From Dechloromonas hankyongensis (GTDB taxonomy: Bacteria; Pseudomonadota; Gammaproteobacteria; Burkholderiales; Rhodocyclaceae): a DNA stretch of 64,000 nt. Each line of letters opens with the position of its first letter. The stretch's first letter is position 1. The DNA is taken from NCBI RefSeq assembly GCF_022012295.1, contig NZ_JAKLTN010000003.1, positions 1-64,000 of the forward strand, read 5' to 3'. This document shows, piece by piece, positions 27,844-36,481 of this stretch. The notes under the pieces were generated by a model. The model saw only the letters and a list, made by a program, of their open reading frames with translations, was not told where the DNA came from and ran no database searches. The position numbers and the translations under genes are program-made.

Positions 27844-28823
27844 ACCGCCTTGATGCCCAGACGGGCAAACAGGGCGTCGTCGCGCTCGATATCGGGGTTG
27901 CCCGTGGTGAGCAGGAAGTCGCCGTAGAACATCGAGTTGGCGCCGGCCAGGAAGCACATGGCCTGCAGTTCGTCGCTCATTTCCTGACGACCGGCCGACA
28001 GACGCACCCACGAGGTCGGCATGGCGATGCGGGCAGCGGCGATGGTGCGCACGAATTCGAACGGATCGAGGCGCGGATTGTCGGCCAGCGGCGTACCGGG
28101 AATCGGCACCAGGTTGTTGATCGGCACGGATTCCGGCGGCTTCGGCAGGTTGGCCAGCTGGACGATCAGCGCCGCGCGGTTCTTGCGCGACTCGCCCATG
28201 CCAATAATGCCGCCCGAGCAGACATTGATGCCGGCGTCGCGTACCTGATCCAGCGTGTCGAGACGGTCGTCGTGGGTGTGGGTCTTGATCACCTGGCCGT
28301 AGAATTCCTTGTCGGTATCCAGGTTGTGGTTGTAATAGTCGAGGCCGGCTTCCTTCAGCTTCTCGGCCTGGCCATCCTTCAGCATGCCCAGCGTGACGCA
28401 GGTCTGCATGCCCAGCGCCTTCACCTCGCGCACCATGTCCAGCACGCGGTCGAGGTCGTTGTCCTTCGGGCCGCGCCAGGCGGCGCCCATACAGAAACGG
28501 GAAGCCCCCTTGTCCTTGGCGGCCTTGGCCGCGGCGACCACCTCATCGACCGGCATCAGGCGCTCGCGACCGGTTTCGGTGTCGTAACGGGCCGACTGCG
28601 AGCAATAACTGCAATCCTCGGAACAACCGCCGGTCTTGACCGACAACAGGGTCGAGCGCTGCACTGCATTCGGGTCGAAATACGTACGATGCACTTCCTG
28701 GGCGCGCCACAGCAAATCCATCAAGGGCATTTCGTAGAGGGCGAGCACTTCCTCGACGGTCCAGCGGGGAGCGACTGCGGGCTTGGAATCACAGGAAACG
28801 GCGGCGAGGGAGCTAGCTTGCAT
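27840..28823 (-). CDS. bioB: Biotin synthase
   Basis: Radical SAM enzyme (327 residues) that inserts sulfur into dethiobiotin. The CxxxCxxC cluster motif reads [16 protein letters not shown]. The auxiliary-cluster residues lie in [16 protein letters not shown]-type and [11 protein letters not shown] segments, and [13 protein letters not shown] is conserved. The frame opens further upstream, but the ATG at 28823 ([16 protein letters not shown]) gives a normal N-terminus and has GAGAGG-type context. It heads a leftward bioBC unit divergent from comF, and the 84-base gap must hold both promoters. No clear BioR or BirA operator could be assigned. Confidence 0.97.
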   Translation of the reverse strand: MQASSLAAVSCDSKPAVAPRWTVEEVLALYEMPLMDLLWRAQEVHRTYFDPNAVQRSTLLSVKTGGCSEDCSYCSQSARYDTETGRERLMPVDEVVAAAKAAKDKGASRFCMGAAWRGPKDNDLDRVLDMVREVKALGMQTCVTLGMLKDGQAEKLKEAGLDYYNHNLDTDKEFYGQVIKTHTHDDRLDTLDQVRDAGINVCSGGIIGMGESRKNRAALIVQLANLPKPPESVPINNLVPIPGTPLADNPRLDPFEFVRTIAAARIAMPTSWVRLSAGRQEMSDELQAMCFLAGANSMFYGDFLLTTGNPDIERDDALFARLGIKAV

Positions 28824-28907
28824 GAGAGGCCTTGCGTGAGAAAATGCTATAAAAATCAGATACGAAACGTACCGGTAATTATGAATTATCGCGGACACAC
28901 CGACTGA

Positions 28908-29624
28908 ATGTCAATTTTACCCTACCCCATCGCCGTCAAGGCGTTTGCCGACCGGCTGGCCAACAGCCTGCTGCCGGCGAGCTGCCTGCTGTGCGGCGCC
29001 GACAGCGGCAAGGAGTTGATTTGCCCGGCCTGCCATGCCGATCTGCCGCCCTTGCCGGCGCAGCGCTGCCCGCTGTGCGCCGACCAGACCACGCACGGCG
29101 AACGCTGCGGCGCCTGCCTGAAAGACCCGCCGTACTTCGACGTGACCATTGCCGCCTTCCGTTACGACTTCCCGGTCGACCGCATCGTGCATGCGCTGAA
29201 ATATGGGCATCAATTGGCCATCGCCGGCTGGTGCGCCCGGCAATTGATTGCACCGCTCAAAGACCGTGCGTTCGACCGATTGGTTCCCTTACCCCTCCAT
29301 CATGAGCGATTGCGCCAGCGCGGCTTCAACCAGTCCGCGGAAATTGCCCGGACACTCGCTGCCCGCCTCGCCCTCCCCGTCGATCTTGATACCGTTTTGC
29401 GCACCCGCGCCACGCCGCCACAGGCCGATTTACCGCACCCGGAGCGGCAGCGCAATGTGCGCGGCGCCTTCGAATGCCGCGGCGACCTGAGCGGCCAGCG
29501 CCTGCTGCTGATCGACGACGTGATGACGACGGCAGCGACCGCCAACGAATGTGCCCGTACCCTGAAGCTGCATGGCGCAGCATCGGTCACCGTCGCCGTC
29601 GTCGCCCGCGCCTTGAAGAACTGA
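28908..29624 (+). CDS. comF: ComF family phosphoribosyltransferase-like protein
   Basis: A 238-residue protein with an N-terminal zinc-ribbon-like region ([30 protein letters not shown]) and a C-terminal phosphoribosyltransferase fold whose PRPP loop reads [17 protein letters not shown]. ComF is required for DNA uptake in several naturally competent bacteria, acting after entry at the inner membrane or cytosol, but homologues are widespread in non-competent species. Type IV pilus genes at 11.5-15.4 kb make a competence role plausible here without proving it. Divergent from bioB. Confidence 0.92.
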   Translation: MSILPYPIAVKAFADRLANSLLPASCLLCGADSGKELICPACHADLPPLPAQRCPLCADQTTHGERCGACLKDPPYFDVTIAAFRYDFPVDRIVHALKYGHQLAIAGWCARQLIAPLKDRAFDRLVPLPLHHERLRQRGFNQSAEIARTLAARLALPVDLDTVLRTRATPPQADLPHPERQRNVRGAFECRGDLSGQRLLLIDDVMTTAATANECARTLKLHGAASVTVAVVARALKN

Positions 29625-29668
29625 ATTCATGCTTTAATCGGCGCCTTTCACTCTCGGAACCCCACCGC

Positions 29669-30133
29669 GTGCTTGCCGTTGTTCTCTTCCAGCCGGAAAT
29701 CCCGCCCAATACCGGCAACATCATTCGCATGTGCGCCAATACCGGTGCCGAACTTCACCTGGTCGAGCCACTCGGCTTCGATATCAGCGACAAATCCTGT
29801 CGCCGGGCGGGACTGGATTATCACGAATATGCCCGAGTCGCCCGCCATGCCGACTGGGCTGCCTGCAAAGCCGCACTGGCGGGGCGGCGCTTGTTCGCGA
29901 TGACCACCAAAGGGAATGTCAGCCCCTATACGACGGCCTTCCAGCAAGACGATGTATTCGTATTCGGCCGCGAGACCAGCGGCTTGCCGGCGGAAATCAT
30001 GGCCGAGTTTGGCCCGGAAAACCGCCTGCGCCTGCCCATGCTGGCCGGACAGCGCTCCTTGAACCTATCCAATGCTGCTGCCGTCACGGTTTTCGAGGCG
30101 TGGCGGCAGCTCGGCTTTGTTGGGGTCGGCTAG
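29669..30133 (+). CDS. trmL: tRNA (cytidine/uridine-2'-O)-methyltransferase TrmL
   Basis: SPOUT-class methyltransferase (154 residues) that modifies wobble position 34 of tRNA(Leu) isoacceptors. The trefoil-knot motifs are [22 protein letters not shown] at the start, FGRETSGLP in the middle and [27 protein letters not shown] at the end. The start is a GTG at 29669; no ATG fits, and the length equals the E. coli enzyme within a few residues. Its TAG stop shares the palindrome CTAG with the gpsA stop on the other strand, so the genes overlap by four bases tail to tail. Confidence 0.95.
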   Translation: MLAVVLFQPEIPPNTGNIIRMCANTGAELHLVEPLGFDISDKSCRRAGLDYHEYARVARHADWAACKAALAGRRLFAMTTKGNVSPYTTAFQQDDVFVFGRETSGLPAEIMAEFGPENRLRLPMLAGQRSLNLSNAAAVTVFEAWRQLGFVGVG

Positions 30134-31119
30134 ACCAACTCTTCGCGCGGATCGCGCGCCATCAATTGCTCGACAGCCTGGGCGGCAGTCAAACGGCCGT
30201 CCAGCACGGCGGCGACCGCAACACTGATCGGCATATCCACCGCCAGCTTCGTCGCCAGGCGGTCGACCTCGCGGGCGGTATAGACGCCTTCGGCGACGTG
30301 GCCGAGTTCCTCGAGAATCTGCGGCAGCGACTTGCCCTGCGCCAGCGCTAGGCCGACCCGGCGATTGCGCGACAGGTCCCCGGTACAGGTCAGGATCAGG
30401 TCGCCCATGCCGGCCAGCCCCATGAAGGTCTGCCGTACTGCCCCGAGAGCCAGGCCGAGACGGGCGATTTCAGCCAGCCCGCGGGTCATCAGCGCGGCGC
30501 GGGAATTCAGGCCGAGGCCGAGCCCGTCACACACGCCGGTGGCGATGGCCAGCACGTTCTTGACGGCACCACCGACCTCGACGCCGACCAGATCGTCATT
30601 GGCATAGATGCGCAGGCGCGTCGTATGCAGCTGGCGCGCCGTTTCCCGGGCGAAGGTGGCATCATTCGCCGCCAACGCAACCGCCGTCGGCTGCCCGGCC
30701 GCCACTTCCTCGGCAAAGCTCGGGCCGGACAAGGCGCCACAGCGCACGGCCTGACCGAGGACCTCGGCAACGACCTGGTGCGGCAGCTTGCCGCTCCCCG
30801 CCTCGAAACCCTTGCACACCCAGAGGACCGGCGTCGTACAGGTGAGCGCCTTGAGGCGTTCGGCGGTCGGCCGCAAGCCGGCGATCGGCGTGGCGATGAC
30901 CAGCAGTTCCGCGCTGCCGACCGCCGCCGCGAAATCGGTCGTTACGGCAACCGAGTCCGGCAGGCGATAGCCGGGAAAGAAACGATGGTTTTCGCGTGTC
31001 GCCAGCAGGTCGGCAGCGACATCCTCTTCGCGCGACCACAGCGTGACTGCATGTTTTCCGGCAAAGGCGATGGCCAGCGCGGTGCCCCAGGCACCGGCCC
31101 CAAGCAACGTAATGTTCAT
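30130..31119 (-). CDS. gpsA: Glycerol-3-phosphate dehydrogenase [NAD(P)+]
   Basis: A 329-residue enzyme that makes sn-glycerol-3-phosphate for phospholipid synthesis. The N-terminal dinucleotide fold has [11 protein letters not shown], and the family motifs [21 protein letters not shown] and [13 protein letters not shown] (catalytic lysine) are in order. The start at 31119 ([12 protein letters not shown]) is the family start; codons further upstream belong to the SH3 gene, with which it overlaps by four bases (ATGA). It is the last gene of a leftward run ArsR, rhodanese, grxC, secB, SH3, gpsA. Confidence 0.97.
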   Translation of the reverse strand: MNITLLGAGAWGTALAIAFAGKHAVTLWSREEDVAADLLATRENHRFFPGYRLPDSVAVTTDFAAAVGSAELLVIATPIAGLRPTAERLKALTCTTPVLWVCKGFEAGSGKLPHQVVAEVLGQAVRCGALSGPSFAEEVAAGQPTAVALAANDATFARETARQLHTTRLRIYANDDLVGVEVGGAVKNVLAIATGVCDGLGLGLNSRAALMTRGLAEIARLGLALGAVRQTFMGLAGMGDLILTCTGDLSRNRRVGLALAQGKSLPQILEELGHVAEGVYTAREVDRLATKLAVDMPISVAVAAVLDGRLTAAQAVEQLMARDPREELV

Positions 31120-31565
31120 AGACCCCAGACCTGCGTGGCGCGGATATAGCCGGTTGCCCCGTCGCGATGACGGACCTTGGCCCAGCCGGGAGATGCCGGC
31201 TCGATGAATTCGACGGCAACCCACTTGTCGAGCTCGACCAGCACTGCCGCCTCGTCCTTGTCGGACTGGCGGATCTCGGCGCGGGGCGCGGTAACCACCA
31301 GGGTGCGCTTGTCGCCCAGGCTTTTCGCCTCGATCCAGGCCAGCGTCCCTTCGGCATCACGTACCTTGAGCCAGCCGTCGAGGCGAACCACGATCTCAAC
31401 CGGCGTCTGCGCCTTGATCAGGTACAGCTTCTTGCCGGCCTGCGACGGCGCATCGTACAGAATGGCGGCCGGCACGCTGACCGAACGATAGTCGATAGCC
31501 AGTGCGGCGCCGGCTACACCGATCAGCGAAAGAGCGACAAGCGCGCGGCGCCACATGGCCTTCAT
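31116..31565 (-). CDS. Exported SH3-domain protein
   Basis: A 149-residue protein with a signal peptide (residues about 6-23, [16 protein letters not shown]) and two bacterial SH3 repeats (residues about 26-80 and 88-148). The repeats show the [21 protein letters not shown] and [19 protein letters not shown] pattern, then [21 protein letters not shown] and [22 protein letters not shown]. Such modules bind peptidoglycan or peptides in the periplasm. No catalytic domain is attached. It is coupled to gpsA and follows secB by two bases, an arrangement that probably reflects co-expression more than shared function. Confidence 0.87.
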   Translation of the reverse strand: MKAMWRRALVALSLIGVAGAALAIDYRSVSVPAAILYDAPSQAGKKLYLIKAQTPVEIVVRLDGWLKVRDAEGTLAWIEAKSLGDKRTLVVTAPRAEIRQSDKDEAAVLVELDKWVAVEFIEPASPGWAKVRHRDGATGYIRATQVWGL

Positions 31566-31567
31566 CC

Positions 31568-32032
31568 TTACTGGATGGGCGTTTCGGCCGGGGCGCCGGC
31601 TTCGGCCTGCTGCTGCAGACGCTGCATGTACATGCCTTCGAAATTGACCGGCTGCAGGACGATGGGCTGGAAGCCGGCGCGGGAAACCGCATCGGACACC
31701 GCTTCGCGGGCATAGGGGAACAGGATGTTCGGGCAGGCGACGGCGATCAGCGGCTCCATCTGCTCTTCCGGCACATTCTGGATGCGGAAGATGCCGGCTT
31801 GGCCAACTTCAACCAGGAACACGGTCTTTTCACCCATCTTGGCGGTCACGGTGACCGTCAGCACAACTTCGAAGACGCCTTCGCCGACGCCGCGGCCGCC
31901 GGTGTTGAGCTGGATCTCGATCTGCGGTTGCTCGCGCTCGAGGAAGATTTCCGGCGCATTCGGCACTTCGAGCGACAGATCCTTGACGTACAGCTTTTCG
32001 ATACCGAAGACCGGTTGAGCGTTTTGTTCCAT
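31568..32032 (-). CDS. secB: Protein-export chaperone SecB
   Basis: A 154-residue tetrameric chaperone that keeps preproteins unfolded for SecA. Family blocks are [79 protein letters not shown] and the acidic/flexible tail. The gene lies 31 bases after grxC and two bases before the SH3 gene. Grouping of secB with grxC and gpsA is widespread in proteobacteria. Confidence 0.97.
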   Translation of the reverse strand: MEQNAQPVFGIEKLYVKDLSLEVPNAPEIFLEREQPQIEIQLNTGGRGVGEGVFEVVLTVTVTAKMGEKTVFLVEVGQAGIFRIQNVPEEQMEPLIAVACPNILFPYAREAVSDAVSRAGFQPIVLQPVNFEGMYMQRLQQQAEAGAPAETPIQ

Positions 32033-32063
32033 GGTTTTCTTTCTGAGATTGAATCGTTTCGGG

Positions 32064-32324
32064 TCAGCTTTCGAGCAGCGGCTTCAATTGGCCGGCCGCA
32101 TCGAGCGCATGAAGATCGTCACAACCACCGACGTGGGTATCGCCGATGAAGATTTGCGGCACGGTGCGCCGCTGGGTTTTCTGCATCATTTCATCGCGTC
32201 GTTCGGGATCGAGATCGACACGCACCTCCTCGATCTCGGTCACGCCCCGCGCCTTCAGCAACTGCTTGGCACGCACGCAATACGGGCAAACGGCCGTCGT
32301 ATACATCAGGACACGGGCGTTCAT
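32064..32324 (-). CDS. grxC: Glutaredoxin 3
   Basis: An 86-residue dithiol glutaredoxin with active site [15 protein letters not shown], the cis-proline in [18 protein letters not shown] and the glutathione-binding GGCDDL. It reduces protein disulfides and glutathione mixed disulfides. The ATG at 32324 overlaps the rhodanese stop by four bases; codons further upstream are the rhodanese gene in another frame. Being coupled to a rhodanese and an ArsR regulator ties it to thiol/persulfide handling here. Confidence 0.96.
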   Translation of the reverse strand: MNARVLMYTTAVCPYCVRAKQLLKARGVTEIEEVRVDLDPERRDEMMQKTQRRTVPQIFIGDTHVGGCDDLHALDAAGQLKPLLES

Positions 32325-32746
32325 TTCTTCTTGCCCGCCTTCTTGATCGGGTAACCGGCACCGACCCAGGCGTCCACGCCGCCGGCCAGGTTGTACAGCT
32401 GGTCGAAGCCCTGCTTCTTCAATTCGCTGCAGGCCTTGTTCGAGCGCATACCGGAGGCGCAGCACAGGATCAGCGGCTTACTCTTGAACTTTTCCAGTTC
32501 GCCGACCCGCTCGCCCAGCTTGCCGGCCGGAATGTTGATCGCATCCGGCAGATGGCCGCCGGCAAACTCTTCAGCTTCGCGCACATCGACAATATGAGCG
32601 TCTTCGCGATTGATCAGCTGCGTCGCCTCGCCGGGCGACACGCTATTGCCGGACGGGCGGGCAAAGAGCGGCCAGAGCAGCGACGCGCCGCTGACCACGA
32701 CCAGCGAGATGAGCAGGATATTCTGGTTGATGAATTCCATCGGCAT
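32321..32746 (-). CDS. Membrane-anchored rhodanese-like protein
   Basis: A 141-residue protein. An N-terminal membrane segment (about residues 8-28, NILLISLVVVSGASLLWPLF) is followed by a single rhodanese domain. The active-site loop is LILCCASGMRSNKA, a six-residue CASGMR loop whose first cysteine would carry the persulfide, and VDVREAEEFAGGHLPDAINIP is the usual entry motif. It should transfer sulfane sulfur at the cytoplasmic membrane face. It lies between an ArsR regulator (gap of three bases) and grxC (four-base overlap), so it is almost certainly co-regulated with both. Confidence 0.9.
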   Translation of the reverse strand: MPMEFINQNILLISLVVVSGASLLWPLFARPSGNSVSPGEATQLINREDAHIVDVREAEEFAGGHLPDAINIPAGKLGERVGELEKFKSKPLILCCASGMRSNKACSELKKQGFDQLYNLAGGVDAWVGAGYPIKKAGKKK

Positions 32747-32749
32747 CGC

Positions 32750-33067
32750 TCAGTCCTCCGTTCCGCAAAAGACTTCGCGCATCATGCCGACGAGCTGCAG
32801 CGTGCGCTGATCGCCGACCCGGTAAAAGACGCGATTGGCATCCTTGCGGGTGACCAGCACGCCTTTTTCGCGCAGGATCGCCAGGTGCTGCGAAATATTG
32901 CTTTGCGAGGTTCCCACCGCATCGACAATTTCCTGTACGCAGGCTTCCTGGTCGCCAAGAACGCACAGAATCTTCAGGCGCAGCGGATGCGCGATGGACT
33001 TCAATGCACGAGCGGCGAGCTCTATGTGTTCCTGCTTGTCGATCAGACTGAAGGAGGGCTTTTCCAA
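32750..33067 (-). CDS. ArsR/SmtB family regulator, possibly persulfide-sensing
   Basis: A 105-residue winged-helix repressor (HPLRLKILCVLGDQEACVQEIVDAVGTSQSNISQHLAILREKGVLVTRKDANRVFYRV). The metal-binding ELCVCDL motif of ArsR/SmtB is missing. Cysteines are at 35, 43 and 101. Cys35 and Cys101 are 66 residues apart, and Cys35 sits in the LxILCxL position. That is the same spacing as the two cysteines that form the tetrasulfide in SqrR (41 and 107). With a rhodanese and a glutaredoxin downstream, a sulfide/persulfide sensor of the SqrR/BigR type is more likely than an arsenic sensor. The function is inferred. Confidence 0.85.
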   Translation of the reverse strand: MEKPSFSLIDKQEHIELAARALKSIAHPLRLKILCVLGDQEACVQEIVDAVGTSQSNISQHLAILREKGVLVTRKDANRVFYRVGDQRTLQLVGMMREVFCGTED

Positions 33068-33087
33068 GATAAAACCTCGTTATCGGT

Positions 33088-33114
33088 GAATGGCACATTA
33101 TAAAATAGCGATTC
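33088..33114 (-). promoter_or_regulatory. Promoter and inverted-repeat operator before the ArsR gene
   Basis: Read leftward: GAATCGC, 13 bases containing TATAAT (complement of 33097-33102), then GCCATTC. The arms match at six of seven positions and flank the -10 hexamer about 20 bases before the regulator's ATG. That placement suits autorepression. The -35 is poor. Confidence 0.5.
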
Positions 33115-33142
33115 CCGTTTGGCTTAATCGATATCAATCTCA

Positions 33143-34576
33143 ATGCTCCCCGGAAATCCGCTGTTCGACAGACGCCGTCTCGTGCGGTTCGACAAAGGGC
33201 TGGCGGTCGGGCTGATTGCCGCATGGCTCGCCAGCGCCCCCCCGGTCTGGGCCAAGCCGCCGGCCGAACGCAACGAACGCAAAGCAGCGCCGGCTGTTGC
33301 GGCACCAGAAATTGCCGAAAAGCAGGCCGACCTCGGCGAATTGCGCAGCAGGATCGAAGGTTTGCGCAAGGAGCTGTCGAGCAGCGAGGAAAGCCGGGCC
33401 GATGCCGGCGACCGCCTGCGCGAATCGGAACGCCTGATTTCCCGCCTGCAGCGCGAACTGCACGAACTGAACGAACAGCGCAGCCTACTCCAGCGCAAGC
33501 AGAAGAACCTCGAGCAGCAGTCGCAGGAACTGAGCGCCACCCTCGGCCAGCAACAATCCCAGCTCGAAAAGCTGCTCTACAAGCAATACCTGCGCGGCAC
33601 ACCCGATTCGCTGCAGCTCATCCTCAATGGCGACGACCCGAACCAGATGGCGCGCGACCTGCACTACCTGTCCGCCATCGCCCTGACCCGCGCCGAGTTG
33701 ATGGGCGAAATCAACGCCACGCTGGACAAGAAAAAATCCCTGGCCGCCGACGCCAAGGAGCAGGCCGCCGAGCTGGCCCAGATCGAAGCCGAGCAGCAGA
33801 AGCGCCACGCCGAACTGCAGAAGCAGCGCGAGGAACGCAAGAACCTGTATGCGCAGATTTCCAGCAAGGTCAATGCGCAGCGCAAGGAAATCGGCAACCT
33901 GCAGCAGAACGAGAAACGGCTGACCAACCTGATCGACCGCCTGTCGAAGATTCTTGCGGCACAAGCCGCGCAGGCCGCCAAGGCGGCACAGGCGGCCAGG
34001 GCAGCCGAAGCGGCGCGCGCCGCCGAAGCCGCCCGGCTTGCCGCCCTGCAGCAGAAGGACAAACATCGGCCTACCGGCACGGAAGACAAAGAAATCGCCC
34101 GCCCGCCGGTGGTCGCCGAAACACCTCGCCCCCGCCCGGCCGAAGCGGAGAATCGCTACGAACCGGCGGCCAGCGACGGCAGCTTCGCCCGCCAGCGCGG
34201 CAACCTGCGCCTGCCGGTGCGCGGCGCGGTGTCCGGCCGCTTTGGATCGCCGCGCGACGGCGGCGGCACCTGGCGCGGACTGTTCATCAAGGCCGGCTCG
34301 GGCAGCGAGGTGAAGGCCATCGCCGGCGGACGGGTGGTTTTCTCCGAATGGATGCGCGGCTTCGGCAACCTGCTGATCATCGACCACGGCGATGCCTACC
34401 TGTCGATCTACGGCAACAACGATTCCCTGCTCAAACAGGTGGGGCAAAGCGTGAAAGGCGGGGAAACGGTGGCCACCGTGGGGAATAGCGGGGGCAATCC
34501 GGAATCCGGTTTATACTTTGAGCTCCGCCACCAGGGGCAACCGATCGACCCGATGAAATGGGCAAGTTTGAAATGA
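33143..34576 (+). CDS. envC: Murein hydrolase activator EnvC-like (degenerate LytM)
   Basis: A 477-residue periplasmic protein. After a signal-like segment (about 20-38, GLAVGLIAAWLASAPPVWA) comes a long coiled coil (about 55-270, rich in E/Q/R/L), an alanine-rich hinge (about 272-300), a Pro/Glu linker, and a C-terminal LytM/M23 domain (about 350-475). The catalytic metal ligands are absent: the first motif reads RGLFIKAGSGSEV where active enzymes have a histidine, and the last reads YFELRHQG. EnvC proteins are inactive LytM factors that switch on amidases for daughter-cell separation, and this fits. The ATG has no clear ribosome site; a GTG at 33182 is an alternative start. It overlaps the S41 protease gene by four bases. 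Confidence 0.9.
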   Translation: MLPGNPLFDRRRLVRFDKGLAVGLIAAWLASAPPVWAKPPAERNERKAAPAVAAPEIAEKQADLGELRSRIEGLRKELSSSEESRADAGDRLRESERLISRLQRELHELNEQRSLLQRKQKNLEQQSQELSATLGQQQSQLEKLLYKQYLRGTPDSLQLILNGDDPNQMARDLHYLSAIALTRAELMGEINATLDKKKSLAADAKEQAAELAQIEAEQQKRHAELQKQREERKNLYAQISSKVNAQRKEIGNLQQNEKRLTNLIDRLSKILAAQAAQAAKAAQAARAAEAARAAEAARLAALQQKDKHRPTGTEDKEIARPPVVAETPRPRPAEAENRYEPAASDGSFARQRGNLRLPVRGAVSGRFGSPRDGGGTWRGLFIKAGSGSEVKAIAGGRVVFSEWMRGFGNLLIIDHGDAYLSIYGNNDSLLKQVGQSVKGGETVATVGNSGGNPESGLYFELRHQGQPIDPMKWASLK

Positions 34577-35991
34577 GCAAAGCGAAAACCATCAGTCTGA
34601 CCGTCGGCGCTTTCGTCGCCGGGGCCCTCATCAGCCTGCACATTCCAGCGCTGGCGGAAAAGGAAGCCAAGCCCGGCCTGCCTATCGACGAATTGCGGAC
34701 CTTCGCCGAAGTCTATAGCGCCATCAAGCAGGGCTATGTCGAGCCGGTTGAAGACAAGAAGATGATCACCAATGCCATTTCCGGCATGCTGTCCAACCTC
34801 GATCCGCACTCGGCCTATCTCGACGCCGACGCCTTCAAGGACCTGCAGGTTGGCACGCAGGGCGAATTCGGCGGCCTGGGCATCGAGGTCGGCATGGAAG
34901 ACGGCCTGGTCAAGGTCGTTTCGCCGATCGAGGACACCCCGGCCTACCGCGCCGGCGTCAAGGCCGGCGACCTGATCTTCAAGCTCGACGAGACGCCAGT
35001 GAAGGGCCTGACCCTGTCCGAAGCGGTCAAGAAGATGCGCGGCAAACCGAAGACCCCGATCAAGCTGTCGATCATCCGCAAGGGTGAAACCAAGCCCATC
35101 GAACTGACCCTGATCCGCGAAGTGATCAAGGTACAGAGCGTCAAATCCAAGCTGGTCGAACCAGGCTACGGCTGGGTGCGCGTCACGCAATTCCAGGAAA
35201 ACACCATCGCCGAGCTGGCCAAGCACGTCGCCGGCCTGTACAAGGACGGCAACAAGCTGAACGGTCTCGTTCTCGACCTGCGCAACGACCCGGGCGGCCT
35301 GCTCCATGGCGCCATCGGCGTTTCCGCCGCCTTCCTGCCGCCGGACGTCAAGGTGGTGTCTACCGACGGCCGCACCGAGGACGCCAAGCAGGAATTCAAG
35401 GCCCGCACCCAGGATTACCAGCGCGGCACCAAGGAAGATCCGCTCAAGCTCCTGCCGGTCGAGGCCAAGAATGTGCCGATGGTCGTGCTGGTCAATGGCG
35501 GCTCGGCCTCCGCCTCCGAAATCGTCGCCGGCGCCCTGCAGGACCACAAGCGCGCCGTCATCGTCGGCACCCAGACCTTCGGCAAGGGCTCGGTACAGTC
35601 CGTGCTGCCGCTCCCGGGCAATACCGCGATCAAACTGACCACGGCCCGCTATTACACGCCGTCGGGTCGTTCGATCCAGGCCAAGGGCATCACGCCGGAC
35701 ATCATCGTCGAAGAGAGCGCCAACGGGACCGCTGCCGGGGCCGCCATGCGTATCCGCGAAGCCGACCTCGACCGCCACCTGACCAACGACCGCGACAAGG
35801 AAACGCCCAAGGCCGAACCCAAGCCGCAAGCCAAGACACCGGCCAAGTCCGGCAAGGACAAGGGCGGCAAGGAGGAGAGTGAAGACGAACTGCCGCCGCG
35901 CCTCGAATACGCGACCAAGAGCGACTACCAATTCCAGCAGGCGCTGAACCTTCTCAAGGGCCTGCAGATCATGCAAAATAAGGCACAGTAA
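34573..35991 (+). CDS. S41 family C-terminal processing peptidase (CtpA/Prc-like)
   Basis: A 472-residue periplasmic serine protease. A signal segment (residues about 6-30, ISLTVGAFVAGALISLHIPALA) precedes an N-terminal cap, a PDZ domain (about 90-170, FGGLGIEVGMEDGLVKVVSPIEDTPAYRAG), and the S41 catalytic region. The Ser/Lys dyad is in NGGSASASEIVAGALQ and TFGKGSVQSV. A lysine/proline-rich linker (about 405-435) leads to a short helical tail. The ATG overlaps the envC stop (ATGA), so the EnvC/Ctp pair is translationally coupled. Such pairs turn over cell-wall hydrolases or their regulators. Confidence 0.95.
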   Translation: MSKAKTISLTVGAFVAGALISLHIPALAEKEAKPGLPIDELRTFAEVYSAIKQGYVEPVEDKKMITNAISGMLSNLDPHSAYLDADAFKDLQVGTQGEFGGLGIEVGMEDGLVKVVSPIEDTPAYRAGVKAGDLIFKLDETPVKGLTLSEAVKKMRGKPKTPIKLSIIRKGETKPIELTLIREVIKVQSVKSKLVEPGYGWVRVTQFQENTIAELAKHVAGLYKDGNKLNGLVLDLRNDPGGLLHGAIGVSAAFLPPDVKVVSTDGRTEDAKQEFKARTQDYQRGTKEDPLKLLPVEAKNVPMVVLVNGGSASASEIVAGALQDHKRAVIVGTQTFGKGSVQSVLPLPGNTAIKLTTARYYTPSGRSIQAKGITPDIIVEESANGTAAGAAMRIREADLDRHLTNDRDKETPKAEPKPQAKTPAKSGKDKGGKEESEDELPPRLEYATKSDYQFQQALNLLKGLQIMQNKAQ

Positions 35992-36011
35992 CTCACCAAA
36001 CGGGAGGGAAC

Positions 36012-36413
36012 ATGCTAGGTACTGACCTCAAGAAGAAACGGGAAATCCTGTTCTCCAAGTTCCCGCCCGGCCAGGTGCCGGAGGCCGCCGACGACTTGCA
36101 ACGCCTCGAGCATCTGGAGGTCCAGGCCAAGCATGAAGATCGCGCCGTGGGCGTTGCCTACGACCTGCAAGTACACACCCTGCGCGAACTCGACGAACAC
36201 CTGGTCGACAAGGGTTATCACCTCGACAACACCTTGTTCACCAAGCTGACCCGAGCCCTGATCTATTACGTCGAAGATACCCAGTTGCACAACATCGGCG
36301 CCCCCGAGAAGCGCCTGAAGCGCTCTTCCCAGGAAGCTTATGTTCATGCCTGGGAACACCATCCGCACGGCGACCATGACGACACCCCGCCGGAGTGGCG
36401 CGAATACAAGTAG
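36012..36413 (+). CDS. Conserved-looking hypothetical protein with His-rich tail
   Basis: A 133-residue cytoplasmic protein with no signal or membrane segment. GGGAGGGAAC is a strong ribosome site 20 bases after the protease stop, so it belongs to the envC/ctp unit. The middle (about residues 35-95: VGVAYDLQVHTLRELDEHLVDKGYHL) has a strand-helix-strand rhythm reminiscent of ferredoxin-like HMA domains, but without the metal-binding CxxC. The tail is rich in histidine and aspartate (WEHHPHGDHDDTPPEW). I do not recognise the family. A metal-handling role would be a guess based on composition. Confidence 0.75.
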   Translation: MLGTDLKKKREILFSKFPPGQVPEAADDLQRLEHLEVQAKHEDRAVGVAYDLQVHTLRELDEHLVDKGYHLDNTLFTKLTRALIYYVEDTQLHNIGAPEKRLKRSSQEAYVHAWEHHPHGDHDDTPPEWREYK

Positions 36414-36418
36414 TTATT

Positions 36419-36479
36419 AGGACCGAGGACCGAGTTGTTGGCACAACCACTCGGCCCTGATAACCCGATCCTCGATCCT
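36419..36479. repeat. Palindromic intergenic element A
   Basis: Outer arms of 16 bases (36419-36434 and 36464-36479) pair fully if G-U is allowed, and each arm is a doubled AGGA(C/T)CG unit. Inside is a second hairpin (GTTGT with ACAAC). No T-run follows. A related element lies at 38795-38853. Probably a REP-like dispersed palindrome. Confidence 0.55.
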
Positions 36480-36481
36480 GA

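Noticed and set aside
34408..35976. Long minus-strand frame opposite the S41 protease
   Set aside because: Antisense shadow. The protease frame has signal peptide, PDZ and catalytic motifs; the opposite frame has none.
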